From contig NZ_JAJIWP010000003.1 of assembly GCF_020880975.1 (NCBI RefSeq), forward strand, positions 806,001 to 870,000: a stretch of DNA of 64,000 nt, written 5' to 3'. The notes beneath the pieces are model-generated. The model saw nothing but the letters and a program-made list of their open reading frames with translations, did no database searches and had not been told where the DNA came from. Source of the stretch: Mucilaginibacter sp. UR6-1. Lineage in GTDB: Bacteria > Bacteroidota > Bacteroidia > Sphingobacteriales > Sphingobacteriaceae. Positions 52,601 to 60,613 of the stretch are shown one piece after another (the stretch's first letter is position 1; every line of letters starts with the position of its first letter). The position numbers and the translations under genes were made by a program.

Positions 52601-52841
52601 CAATACTTTCTGGCTTAATAACGCATCATTTTTAAGGCTTAAAAATGTTGAGTTGGGTTATAATCTGAAAGCGCCGTTCCTGTCAAAAATCAGTATTTCA
52701 GGTTTGAGGATTTATGCCAGCGCATTTAACTTGTTCACCATAACAAAAGTGAAGGATTATGATCCGGAAGGTTCAAGCGGTAGCGGCCAGTTCTACCCGC
52801 AGCAGCGAATAATCAATATAGGTGCAAGTGTTAAATTTTAA
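49656..52841 (+). CDS. susC: SusC/RagA TonB-dependent outer-membrane receptor
   Basis: A 1061-aa glycan importer. A signal peptide (about 15-40) is followed by a carboxypeptidase-regulatory-like domain ([35 protein letters not shown], residues 52-130). The TonB-box region [22 protein letters not shown] and the plug ([55 protein letters not shown]) come next. The barrel ends in [10 protein letters not shown] with a terminal Phe. It pairs with SusD 19 nt downstream; together they import oligosaccharides released by GH30, GH43 and GH35. Confidence 0.97.
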   Translation: [1061 protein letters not shown]

Positions 52842-52860
52842 CCACAAATTAAGATAAGTT

Positions 52861-54552
52861 ATGAAATTGAGATATATAAAGCCGTTTTACTTTGCGTTAT
52901 GCGCCATAACGCTTGCGGCCTGCAAAAAAGACTTTTTAAATATTACACCAACCGACAGGATCTCCACTGAAAATATTGAAACAGATACAGCGGTTTTTGA
53001 AGCTTTTGTAACCAACAGGTATATTGGTGCAAAGCTACAGGATAAAGAGGGTGAGGGCACCAATCCTGGTTTTGGCCGGGGGTTTGAGTACAGCATGATG
53101 AGCTCATATACCGATGAATCGATATATAATAATGATGACGGCAGTTGGCTGATACAACGCGGGCAACTTGCTCCCGAAAACCTGGGCAGTGCAGGCTCTT
53201 TTTGGGCCCGTAGTTATCGTAGTATACGTGAGTGTAATTACGCGCTAAGTATTTTATCACGTATCACTATGAGCGATGGTCATAAAAAACGTTTGGATGG
53301 CGAGCTTAAATTTATCCGCGCTTACAGATATCATGATTTGATACGTAATTACGGCCGAGTAGTGCTTATGGGTAGCAGGGTATTGAATTTGACCGATAAC
53401 CTGCAGGATCCGACATTGTTTAACCGGGCTACTATAAAGGAAGGGCTTGATTATACACTTGCTCAGCTTGATTCAGCCGCTACGGAATTGCCGCTTGATA
53501 ACGGTGACCAGTGGATACCAGGCCGTGCAACCCGTGGTGCGGCACTTGCTCTTAAAGCAAGGCTTGCAGTATATGCTGCCAGCCCGTTATATAATGCCGG
53601 TACCTGGGCCGATGCAGCGAGTGCCGCGCAAGCTGTAATCGCGCTTAACAAATACGGTATCTATAATGGCGGCTACGCCAATATGTTTCTGGTTGATCAA
53701 ACTAACGAGGTAATATTTCAGCGTTTATATACAAAGAATGCCAACCACGTGCATCTTGAAATCGCCAACGGCCCTAACGGTTATGGCGGTTGGGCAGGCA
53801 ATTCGCCGCTGCAAAACCTGGTTGATGATTACGAGATGGCAAATGGTAAGCTTATAACTGATCCAACATCAGGCTATGATGAGAGTGATCCGTATGTAAA
53901 CCGTGATCCGCGTTTTTATGCCACTATTTTGTACAATGGAGCACCGTACCGTGAGCGTAATATCGAAACCTTTGTACCGGGAGGTAAGGATAGCCGCGAT
54001 GGTATTGATAACTGGAATACCACCAAAACCGGCTACTACCTTAAAAAGTACATGAATGATGCTTATCCGCTGCAAAACCCATGGGGTAATGCAGGCTTTC
54101 AACCATGGATATACATACGTTACGCCGAGGTGTTGTTAAACTATGCCGAAGCGGCCAATGAGGCTTACGGGCCCGATGCGGTGCCAACAGGTGCCACCAT
54201 GTCGGCAAGGCAGGCGGTTAACCTGATCAGGAAGCGTACCGGCGTAAACATGCCTGATGTTATTGCCGCTGGTAAAGATGATATGCGTGAGGCCATCCGC
54301 CGTGAGCGCCGCGTTGAACTTGCCTTTGAAGAACATCGTTTTTACGACGTAAGGCGTTGGCAGATAGCCAACGTTACCGAAAATAAACCCGCGGCCGGTG
54401 TAACGATCACTAAAACCGCTACCGGATTTACTTACACACCTAAAGTTGCCCTTGATGGCCGCCACTTTGAAACCAAACACTATTGGTTACCAATACCGAG
54501 ATCTGAAATTCAGGCTTCGGGCGGTCAGCTTGACCAAAACGATGGGTATTAG
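52861..54552 (+). CDS. susD: SusD/RagB-family glycan-binding lipoprotein
   Basis: A 563-aa surface lipoprotein that forms a lid over SusC and binds glycan. The lipobox is TLAACKKDF (Cys21). TPR-like helices include GELKFIRAYRYHDLIRNYG and RATRGAALALKARLAVYAASPLYN. The C-terminal family hallmark is IRRERRVELAFEEHRFYDVRRW, with LPIPRSEIQASGGQLDQNDGY at the end. Immediately downstream of its susC partner. A strong hairpin follows the stop codon. Confidence 0.97.
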   Translation: MKLRYIKPFYFALCAITLAACKKDFLNITPTDRISTENIETDTAVFEAFVTNRYIGAKLQDKEGEGTNPGFGRGFEYSMMSSYTDESIYNNDDGSWLIQRGQLAPENLGSAGSFWARSYRSIRECNYALSILSRITMSDGHKKRLDGELKFIRAYRYHDLIRNYGRVVLMGSRVLNLTDNLQDPTLFNRATIKEGLDYTLAQLDSAATELPLDNGDQWIPGRATRGAALALKARLAVYAASPLYNAGTWADAASAAQAVIALNKYGIYNGGYANMFLVDQTNEVIFQRLYTKNANHVHLEIANGPNGYGGWAGNSPLQNLVDDYEMANGKLITDPTSGYDESDPYVNRDPRFYATILYNGAPYRERNIETFVPGGKDSRDGIDNWNTTKTGYYLKKYMNDAYPLQNPWGNAGFQPWIYIRYAEVLLNYAEAANEAYGPDAVPTGATMSARQAVNLIRKRTGVNMPDVIAAGKDDMREAIRRERRVELAFEEHRFYDVRRWQIANVTENKPAAGVTITKTATGFTYTPKVALDGRHFETKHYWLPIPRSEIQASGGQLDQNDGY

Positions 54553-54567
54553 TAAGTTGGTTGGATG

Positions 54568-54595
54568 AAGGTCGGGGCCCTGGCCCCGGCCTTTT
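54568..54595 (+). terminator. GC-rich hairpin terminator between susD and GH35
   Basis: aaggtcggggcc and ggccccggcctt pair over 12 bp with one G-T wobble and a 2-nt loop, followed by a short T-run. It could end the susCD message or reduce read-through to the GH35 gene. Confidence 0.75.
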
Positions 54596-54680
54596 AGTTT
54601 GCATCATCAATTAACTTTCAGTATCCGGCTGGTAAAAACAAACCATTTAAATTATTCTACCATTCTTTAATCCAATATCT

Positions 54681-56516
54681 ATGAAGCAATTTTCCTGCTC
54701 ATTATTTATTTTCCTGCTTGCCGCCTCGCTGCTTGGCGGATGCACGTCCGAAAAAAAGCAGCTTCATACCTTTGCACTGGGCGACAGTACTTTTGTGCTT
54801 GATGGCAAGCCTTTTCAGATCATCTCGGGTGAAATGCACTATCCCCGCGTACCGCGCGAGGCCTGGCGTGCCCGCATGAAGATGGCGAAGGCAATGGGCC
54901 TGAACACCATCGGAACCTACGTATTCTGGAACCTGCATGAGCCTAATAAGGATCAGTATGATTTTACCGGCAACAATGATGTGGCCGAGTTTGTACGCAT
55001 AGCACAGCAGGAAGGCCTGTGGGTGGTATTACGGCCAAGCCCGTACGTTTGTGCCGAATGGGAATTTGGCGGTTACCCGTACTGGCTGCAAAATGAAAAA
55101 GGCCTTGAGGTACGCAGCAAGGAAAAACAATATTTAAAAGAGTACCGTGAATATATTAACGAGGTAGGCAAGCAACTTGCGCCCTTGCAAATAAATCATG
55201 GCGGTAACATCCTGATGGTTCAGGTAGAGAATGAGTATGGCTCATACGGCAGTGATAAGGAGTATCTGAAAATTAATGAACAGATGTTTCGTGAAGCCGG
55301 GTTTGATGGCATATTATCAACCTGCGACCCGGTGCCGGCGCTTGAAGGAGGGCATTTGCCCGGCCTGCTGCCCGGCGTAAACGGTATTGACAACCCTAAA
55401 CAGGTAAAAGAGCTGGTTAACAAATACAACAAAGGTAAAGGCCCGTATTTTGTAGCCGAATGGTATCCGGCCTGGTTTGACTGGTGGGGCACGCCGCACC
55501 ATACCGTACCCGCTAAGGATTATGTAAACCGTTTGGATTCGGCCTTAAAGGGAGGCATATCCATCAATATGTATATGTTTCATGGTGGTACCACAAGGGG
55601 CTTTATGAATGGGGCTAACTTTAAAGATACCACTCCTTATGAACCGCAAATAAGCAGTTACGATTATGATGCCCCGCTTGACGAGGCCGGTAACGCTACC
55701 GACAAGTTTATGCAGTTTAGGGAGGTAATTAAAAAGAACCTGCCTGCCGGGCAGCAAATACCGGATGTACCTGCGGCAAAACCATCAGTGGCTATACCTG
55801 CTATCAAAATGCAAAAACAGGTAAGCGTATTCAATATAGTTGGTACTCCAAAGGAAAGCAAAACCCCGCTAACTTTTGAGGATATGAACCAGGCATACGG
55901 CTACGTGCTTTACCGCACTACCATAAAAGGCGGCAGCAAATCCCTTTTAAAAATAAAGGATCTGCGCGATTACGGTGTGATATTTATCAACGGTAAAAAA
56001 GCAGGTACGCTTGACCGCCGTTTAAACCAGGACAGTTTGCAAATAAACCTGCCCGCCGGCGATGTTACGCTTGACATTCTGGTTGAAAATATGGGGCGTA
56101 TCAACTTTGGGCCATATCTGCTAAAAAATAAAAAAGGTATAACCGAGGCTGTTTTGCTTGACAAAAAACCGGTTTATAACTGGAAGATGTTCCAGTTGCC
56201 ATTTGATAAGGCAGGGGCCGAAAAGATAAGCGGAAACCAGCCGGTTACAGATCAGCCTGTACTTATGTCGGCCGAGTTTGAGATAAGCAAACCACAGGAT
56301 ACCTACCTGGATATGCGTAAGTGGGGTAAGGGCGTGGTATGGGTAAACGGCCACAACCTTGGCCGCTACTGGAGCATAGGCCCCCAGCAAACTATTTATG
56401 TACCTGCGGAGTGGCTTAAACAAGGTAAAAACGAGGTGGTTGTATTTGAACTGATAAAACCCGGCCAAACCGAGCTTACCAGTTTAGCTAAACCAATACT
56501 TAATGAGTTAAAATAA
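54681..56516 (+). CDS. Family 35 beta-galactosidase, lipoprotein
   Basis: A 611-aa retaining exo-beta-galactosidase. The lipobox LLGGCTSEKK makes it a lipid-anchored envelope protein. The (beta/alpha)8 domain has ISGEMHYPRVPREAWRARM and GLNTIGTYVFWNLHEP. The acid/base is in MVQVENEYGSYG (Glu185) and the nucleophile in FVAEWYPAWFDWWG (Glu260); NMYMFHGGTTRGFMNGAN is also a family mark. Two C-terminal beta-jelly-roll domains follow, ending with WGKGVVWVNGHNLGRYWSIGPQQT. It would remove terminal beta-linked galactose from oligosaccharides in this locus. Confidence 0.96.
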   Translation: MKQFSCSLFIFLLAASLLGGCTSEKKQLHTFALGDSTFVLDGKPFQIISGEMHYPRVPREAWRARMKMAKAMGLNTIGTYVFWNLHEPNKDQYDFTGNNDVAEFVRIAQQEGLWVVLRPSPYVCAEWEFGGYPYWLQNEKGLEVRSKEKQYLKEYREYINEVGKQLAPLQINHGGNILMVQVENEYGSYGSDKEYLKINEQMFREAGFDGILSTCDPVPALEGGHLPGLLPGVNGIDNPKQVKELVNKYNKGKGPYFVAEWYPAWFDWWGTPHHTVPAKDYVNRLDSALKGGISINMYMFHGGTTRGFMNGANFKDTTPYEPQISSYDYDAPLDEAGNATDKFMQFREVIKKNLPAGQQIPDVPAAKPSVAIPAIKMQKQVSVFNIVGTPKESKTPLTFEDMNQAYGYVLYRTTIKGGSKSLLKIKDLRDYGVIFINGKKAGTLDRRLNQDSLQINLPAGDVTLDILVENMGRINFGPYLLKNKKGITEAVLLDKKPVYNWKMFQLPFDKAGAEKISGNQPVTDQPVLMSAEFEISKPQDTYLDMRKWGKGVVWVNGHNLGRYWSIGPQQTIYVPAEWLKQGKNEVVVFELIKPGQTELTSLAKPILNELK

Positions 56517-56534
56517 GAATAATTTAAACACTAC

Positions 56535-56571
56535 AAAAAAGCGCGGCCTGTATTACAGGCCGCGCTTTTTT
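56535..56571. terminator. Bidirectional rho-independent terminator
   Basis: gcgcggcctgt and acaggccgcgc form an 11-bp perfect stem with a 3-nt loop, flanked by A6 and T6. It serves GH35 rightward and the PAS-protein gene leftward. Confidence 0.94.
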
Positions 56572-56633
56572 GTACAATATTTGCCCCTGGGCAGTACATG
56601 ACAATTTCAAGGGTACTGAAGAAAATTGTTACA

Positions 56634-59600
56634 TCAATTTGGGTTTATCTCTGTTGGCTGAGGCTGGCTTTTTGTGATGATTTTATGGATTACCTCATCA
56701 AGCTCCTTTGCCGATATGTTTAAATATTGGAGCATAAGTTTACTGTCGGCATCGCAATGGCCGCTATTCAGCAGATCAAGCAAGCCAAGTATACGGGCAA
56801 GCGGCGCCCTTACTACGTGTGATTGTGTCCAGGCTATTTCCTGCAACATGGCATTATGCTTTTCAATGGCGTGAATATAATTTACCCTTTCGGTAATATC
56901 CTGTATGGCGCCTATCATTCGTACCGGGCATCCGTCATCATCAAATACTAAAAAACCACGGTCTAAAACCGATTTATAGCTGCCATCGGCGCATTGAAAG
57001 CGGTATTCGCTTGTCCACCTCGAAAAACGATTAATGATAGTGCGGTTCACTATCGAGGTAACATTATCAATATCTTCGGGATGTACATGGCTGTACCACC
57101 ATTGGTAATCATTTTTTAACGCCTTATGACCGAAAATGCCATTTATGCCATGGTTCCAGGTGATCTCGCCGGAAAGGATGTTCAGGTCCCAGATGGCATC
57201 GCTGGTAGCTTTTGATACGCTGTTGAACCGTTCGAGATGTTCTTTTATAACGATGTCCTGCTGTACACGCTGGGTAACATCCCGCGAGTTTAGTACAATG
57301 CCATCAATGGCGGTATCCTCACGCAGGTCGGTAATCACGGTTTGCAGCCAGCGGGTTTCACCATCAGCATTATTAAACGTTAACGGCGGCAGTTCCACAC
57401 GTTTGTGTTCAGTTATCTTTGCCAGTTTATCGGCCAGTAAAGCTGCATCCGGGGCTGACATGTAATCGCCTATTTTTTTGCCCATAAGCTCGTCAGCATC
57501 AATCCCTGCCACAAAAGCGGCATTCGGGCTAACATATTTACATCTTCCTTCCGTATCGGTTATGCAAATCAGGTCAGATCCTTCCTGTATCAACGCCCTG
57601 AAACGGCGTTCACTCGCTTTCAGTGCATCCTCGGCTTTGAGCTTATCCGTATAATCAATGGCTATGGCTATGCGTGCGGCTTTGCCGTCATAATTAATAG
57701 AGTTGCCACGCGTCATTACCGTTATTATTTCGCCGTTACGTTTTACATGCCTTGACAGGCCGGTATGTTGTACGCCCTCTTTAATATCATCATTTAATAT
57801 TTTCTTAAACAACGGTATATCTTCCTGCGGCCTGATCTCATACAATGTCATCGCCCTGAACTCTTCTTTGCTATAGCCATATATTTCAATAGCGGCATCA
57901 TTTACATCCAGGTAGCTCAAGGTATTTATATCGTAAACAAACATAGGGTGGGGGCTTAGCTGAAAAAGATCGCTATAGCGGCTGTTCAGCGCTTCCAGAT
58001 CCTGCTGCACAAGTTTGCTTTCCGTAATGTCAAGGCAGGCACCTATCATTTTAAGTGGCGTGCCGTTACTATCATATTTAAGAGTTCCCCATGATCGGAG
58101 GTAACGTACCTCCCCGTTCGGCCTGATAATGCGCTCCTCAAAGGTTACATCCTGTTTATTGGTGAGCACACCCGATATAATGTTATACACCCGCTCTCTG
58201 TCATCCGGATGCAGCAACTCCTGGTATCCCTCAAATGTGGCTTTAAATCCGGCTTTATCAAGCCCGTATATTTGGTATAACGTGTCAGACCACGTTACCT
58301 TATTATTCGCAATATCCCAGGCCCAGTTACCAAAGCTGGCCAGTTCCTGCCCCAGCGTCATCAACTGCATGGTTTCTTTAAGGGTAGCGGCGTATCGTCT
58401 GTTCTCAATAATTACTTTAAGCAGGGCGGCGGCGCGTTCAATAATTTTTATCTCATGCTTTTCAGGCAACCTTACCTGGCTGTAGTATAATCCAAACGTG
58501 GCAACAACCTCATTAGCGCTGTCCATTATCGGGTATGACCAGCATGCCAGTAAATTATTAGCCAGCGCGCATTCACGATAGTCGATCCAGCGTGCATCAG
58601 TAGCAATGTCGCCGGCTATTACAGGCTGTTTTAAAAAAGCGCATGTACCGCATGATCCTGTATTCTCAGCTATTGCTGTACCTTCAATACTGTTGATATA
58701 ATCTGCCGGTAATGATGATGTTGCCCAGTTGTAAATTTTATCATCATGCACCTGCATAACCGAGCAAATCATCTCAGGAAATATATTTTCAATGCCCTTG
58801 GTATAGCTGTTCAATACCTCCAGTATGGGGGTGTCCGGCTGCGAGTTAAGTTCAAGTATACGTTTTTCCAGGCGTTCAAGGTTATTGGATAGCTCCGCGT
58901 TCTGTGCCGATCTGATCTGCTCGGTAACGTCATTTGCCATCGCTATACGGGTATTTGGGCCCCAGGATGGCAATGGTGCTGAGGATATTTCAGTGTAAAG
59001 CGCCCGTCCATCCCTGGTAATAAGGCGTATAAGCTGGTTGTTGGGTAACCCTTCGCGTACCTTTTCATCCAGGGCTTGTTGCAGGGCGTCCGCATCCTCA
59101 CCATACCACATATCCATAATGGTTAGGTTAAGGTATTCATCAAGCGTGTAGCCAAAGGTATTTTGCGCCGCCTGGTTAGCCGCCAAAAATTTCAATGTTA
59201 CGGTATCATAAGCCCAGGTGGGCAGCGGGCTGTAGTTAAACAGGTCAAAACTCTTTCGCCAGGGGTTATCGGTATCTTTAACCTCTGTACCATAATGGTT
59301 AAAATTTTGTGCCAGGCATAAAACATCGCCATCGGCATTATACACCGGGTAGGTATCCACAGCCATCATGCTGCTGTTGTTGCTCAAAGCAACCAGCAGC
59401 TTTTCAGTATAGGGTAGTTTAGTTTTACCAGCAGTTTCAACAGCAAGCCGCATTGCGTTTTGCGCGGAGTGCTCAAAATATTGCGCTGTTAGCTCATTAT
59501 GTGCAACACCGGTTAATGTTTTTGAGGCAACATTAAAAGCGTTTAAAAAAGCCTTGTTCGCAAACATCACATTATGAGGCTGCAAAATATCTATAAGCAG

Positions 59601-59651
59601 GCAAGGTACCGGCTGCGCGTCAACAACAACTTTAATCTCGCTTAATGTCAT
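56634..59651 (-). CDS. Cytosolic multi-PAS/GAF sensor ending in a DHp helix pair, no ATPase domain
   Basis: A 1005-aa protein without membrane segments. I count two PAS domains (1-125, about 133-245), a GAF-like domain (about 265-410, with TGSCGTCAFLKQPVIAGDIATDARW), then four PAS domains to about 930. The PAS marks repeat: WSDTLYQIYGL, FVYDINTLSYLDVNDAAIEIYGY, IGAIQDITER. It ends with EIAWTQSHVVRAPLARILGLLDLL (His945) and about 60 more residues, a histidine-kinase dimerisation helix pair, but there is no HATPase domain. The stop is followed by a terminator, so no piece has been lost downstream. Signal and partner unknown. Confidence 0.9.
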   Translation of the reverse strand: MTLSEIKVVVDAQPVPCLLIDILQPHNVMFANKAFLNAFNVASKTLTGVAHNELTAQYFEHSAQNAMRLAVETAGKTKLPYTEKLLVALSNNSSMMAVDTYPVYNADGDVLCLAQNFNHYGTEVKDTDNPWRKSFDLFNYSPLPTWAYDTVTLKFLAANQAAQNTFGYTLDEYLNLTIMDMWYGEDADALQQALDEKVREGLPNNQLIRLITRDGRALYTEISSAPLPSWGPNTRIAMANDVTEQIRSAQNAELSNNLERLEKRILELNSQPDTPILEVLNSYTKGIENIFPEMICSVMQVHDDKIYNWATSSLPADYINSIEGTAIAENTGSCGTCAFLKQPVIAGDIATDARWIDYRECALANNLLACWSYPIMDSANEVVATFGLYYSQVRLPEKHEIKIIERAAALLKVIIENRRYAATLKETMQLMTLGQELASFGNWAWDIANNKVTWSDTLYQIYGLDKAGFKATFEGYQELLHPDDRERVYNIISGVLTNKQDVTFEERIIRPNGEVRYLRSWGTLKYDSNGTPLKMIGACLDITESKLVQQDLEALNSRYSDLFQLSPHPMFVYDINTLSYLDVNDAAIEIYGYSKEEFRAMTLYEIRPQEDIPLFKKILNDDIKEGVQHTGLSRHVKRNGEIITVMTRGNSINYDGKAARIAIAIDYTDKLKAEDALKASERRFRALIQEGSDLICITDTEGRCKYVSPNAAFVAGIDADELMGKKIGDYMSAPDAALLADKLAKITEHKRVELPPLTFNNADGETRWLQTVITDLREDTAIDGIVLNSRDVTQRVQQDIVIKEHLERFNSVSKATSDAIWDLNILSGEITWNHGINGIFGHKALKNDYQWWYSHVHPEDIDNVTSIVNRTIINRFSRWTSEYRFQCADGSYKSVLDRGFLVFDDDGCPVRMIGAIQDITERVNYIHAIEKHNAMLQEIAWTQSHVVRAPLARILGLLDLLNSGHCDADSKLMLQYLNISAKELDEVIHKIITKSQPQPTEINPN

Positions 59652-59726
59652 GTACGTGTAAAAGGGATAATTTGAATATACGGCTTTTGTTTTAATGAAC
59701 TTAAAACTTTTCGTTTTTAAGTTAAA

Positions 59727-60434
59727 TTATTTTAAAGCGCGTTTAATAGCTTCATCAGTAACCCGGGCCATAATTTCGTACCCTTTACGGTTAGGGTGTA
59801 CGCCATCCAGGGTTAATTCAGCCCGTTGTCCGTTCTTTTCGTCAACAAGTGGTGTAAAATAATCAAGTAATACCAGCTTGTTTTGTTCGGCGTATAGCTT
59901 AATGGCTTTATTTAGCGCGATAATATTTTCGGCAGCGGGATAGGCCTTTTTCCACGGATATTCAAACACAGGTAAATAGGCGCATAATATAGGCTTTATG
60001 TTATGCGTTTTTGCAAGTTCAGCCATTGAGCGTACATTGTTCATAATGCTTTCAATGCTTACATGGCCGGTTGAGCCGGCAAGGTCATTACTGCCCGCGA
60101 GTATGATCACCGCCTTTGGTTTCAGATCAATAACATCCTGCCTGAAACGGATAAGCAGTTGCGGCGATATCTGCCCGCTAATACCACGGTCAATATAATT
60201 TTTGTTATTGGTAAAATACTCGGGCATCCTCGTTTTCCAGAACTCAAATATGGAACTACCCAAAAATACCACGCGTTTTTCAGCACTTGCAGGAGCAGGC
60301 AGGGTTTTGTTTTCAGCAGCATAATGGCGCAGGTCTGCCCAGTCATCCCTGAAATCTTCTGCCGCCGGTTTATCCTGTGCAAACAGTGATGATGCGCATA
60401 ACAATAAAGCTGTAAGTATTAATTTGCTTTTCAT
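59727..60434 (-). CDS. Secreted SGNH/GDSL-type hydrolase
   Basis: A 235-aa protein with a signal peptide (1-19, SSLFAQ). The SGNH blocks are VVFLGSSIFEFW (Ser nucleophile, block I), DRGISGQISPQLLIRF (Gly), IILAGSNDLAGSTG (Asn, block III) and LDGVHPNRKGYEIMA (Asp-X-X-His, block V). Members are esterases, often removing acetyl groups from plant polysaccharides. That would fit the nearby glycan locus, but it is transcribed in the opposite direction to it and lies between the two PAS-protein genes. Confidence 0.92.
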   Translation of the reverse strand: MKSKLILTALLLCASSLFAQDKPAAEDFRDDWADLRHYAAENKTLPAPASAEKRVVFLGSSIFEFWKTRMPEYFTNNKNYIDRGISGQISPQLLIRFRQDVIDLKPKAVIILAGSNDLAGSTGHVSIESIMNNVRSMAELAKTHNIKPILCAYLPVFEYPWKKAYPAAENIIALNKAIKLYAEQNKLVLLDYFTPLVDEKNGQRAELTLDGVHPNRKGYEIMARVTDEAIKRALK

Positions 60435-60613
60435 AAAGTATAGTTTTATATGGTTGGCAAAAGGTAATAAAATATTTAATAGTTTAATAAAAGCAAATTC
60501 CTACCATATTTGTAATAAATATATTAACCAATAATAAAGCTATATAACCAAATTATGTAACCAATGGTACGCTTATCCGTAAACCCTGGTATGAGCGTAT
60601 TTTCAGATACTTT

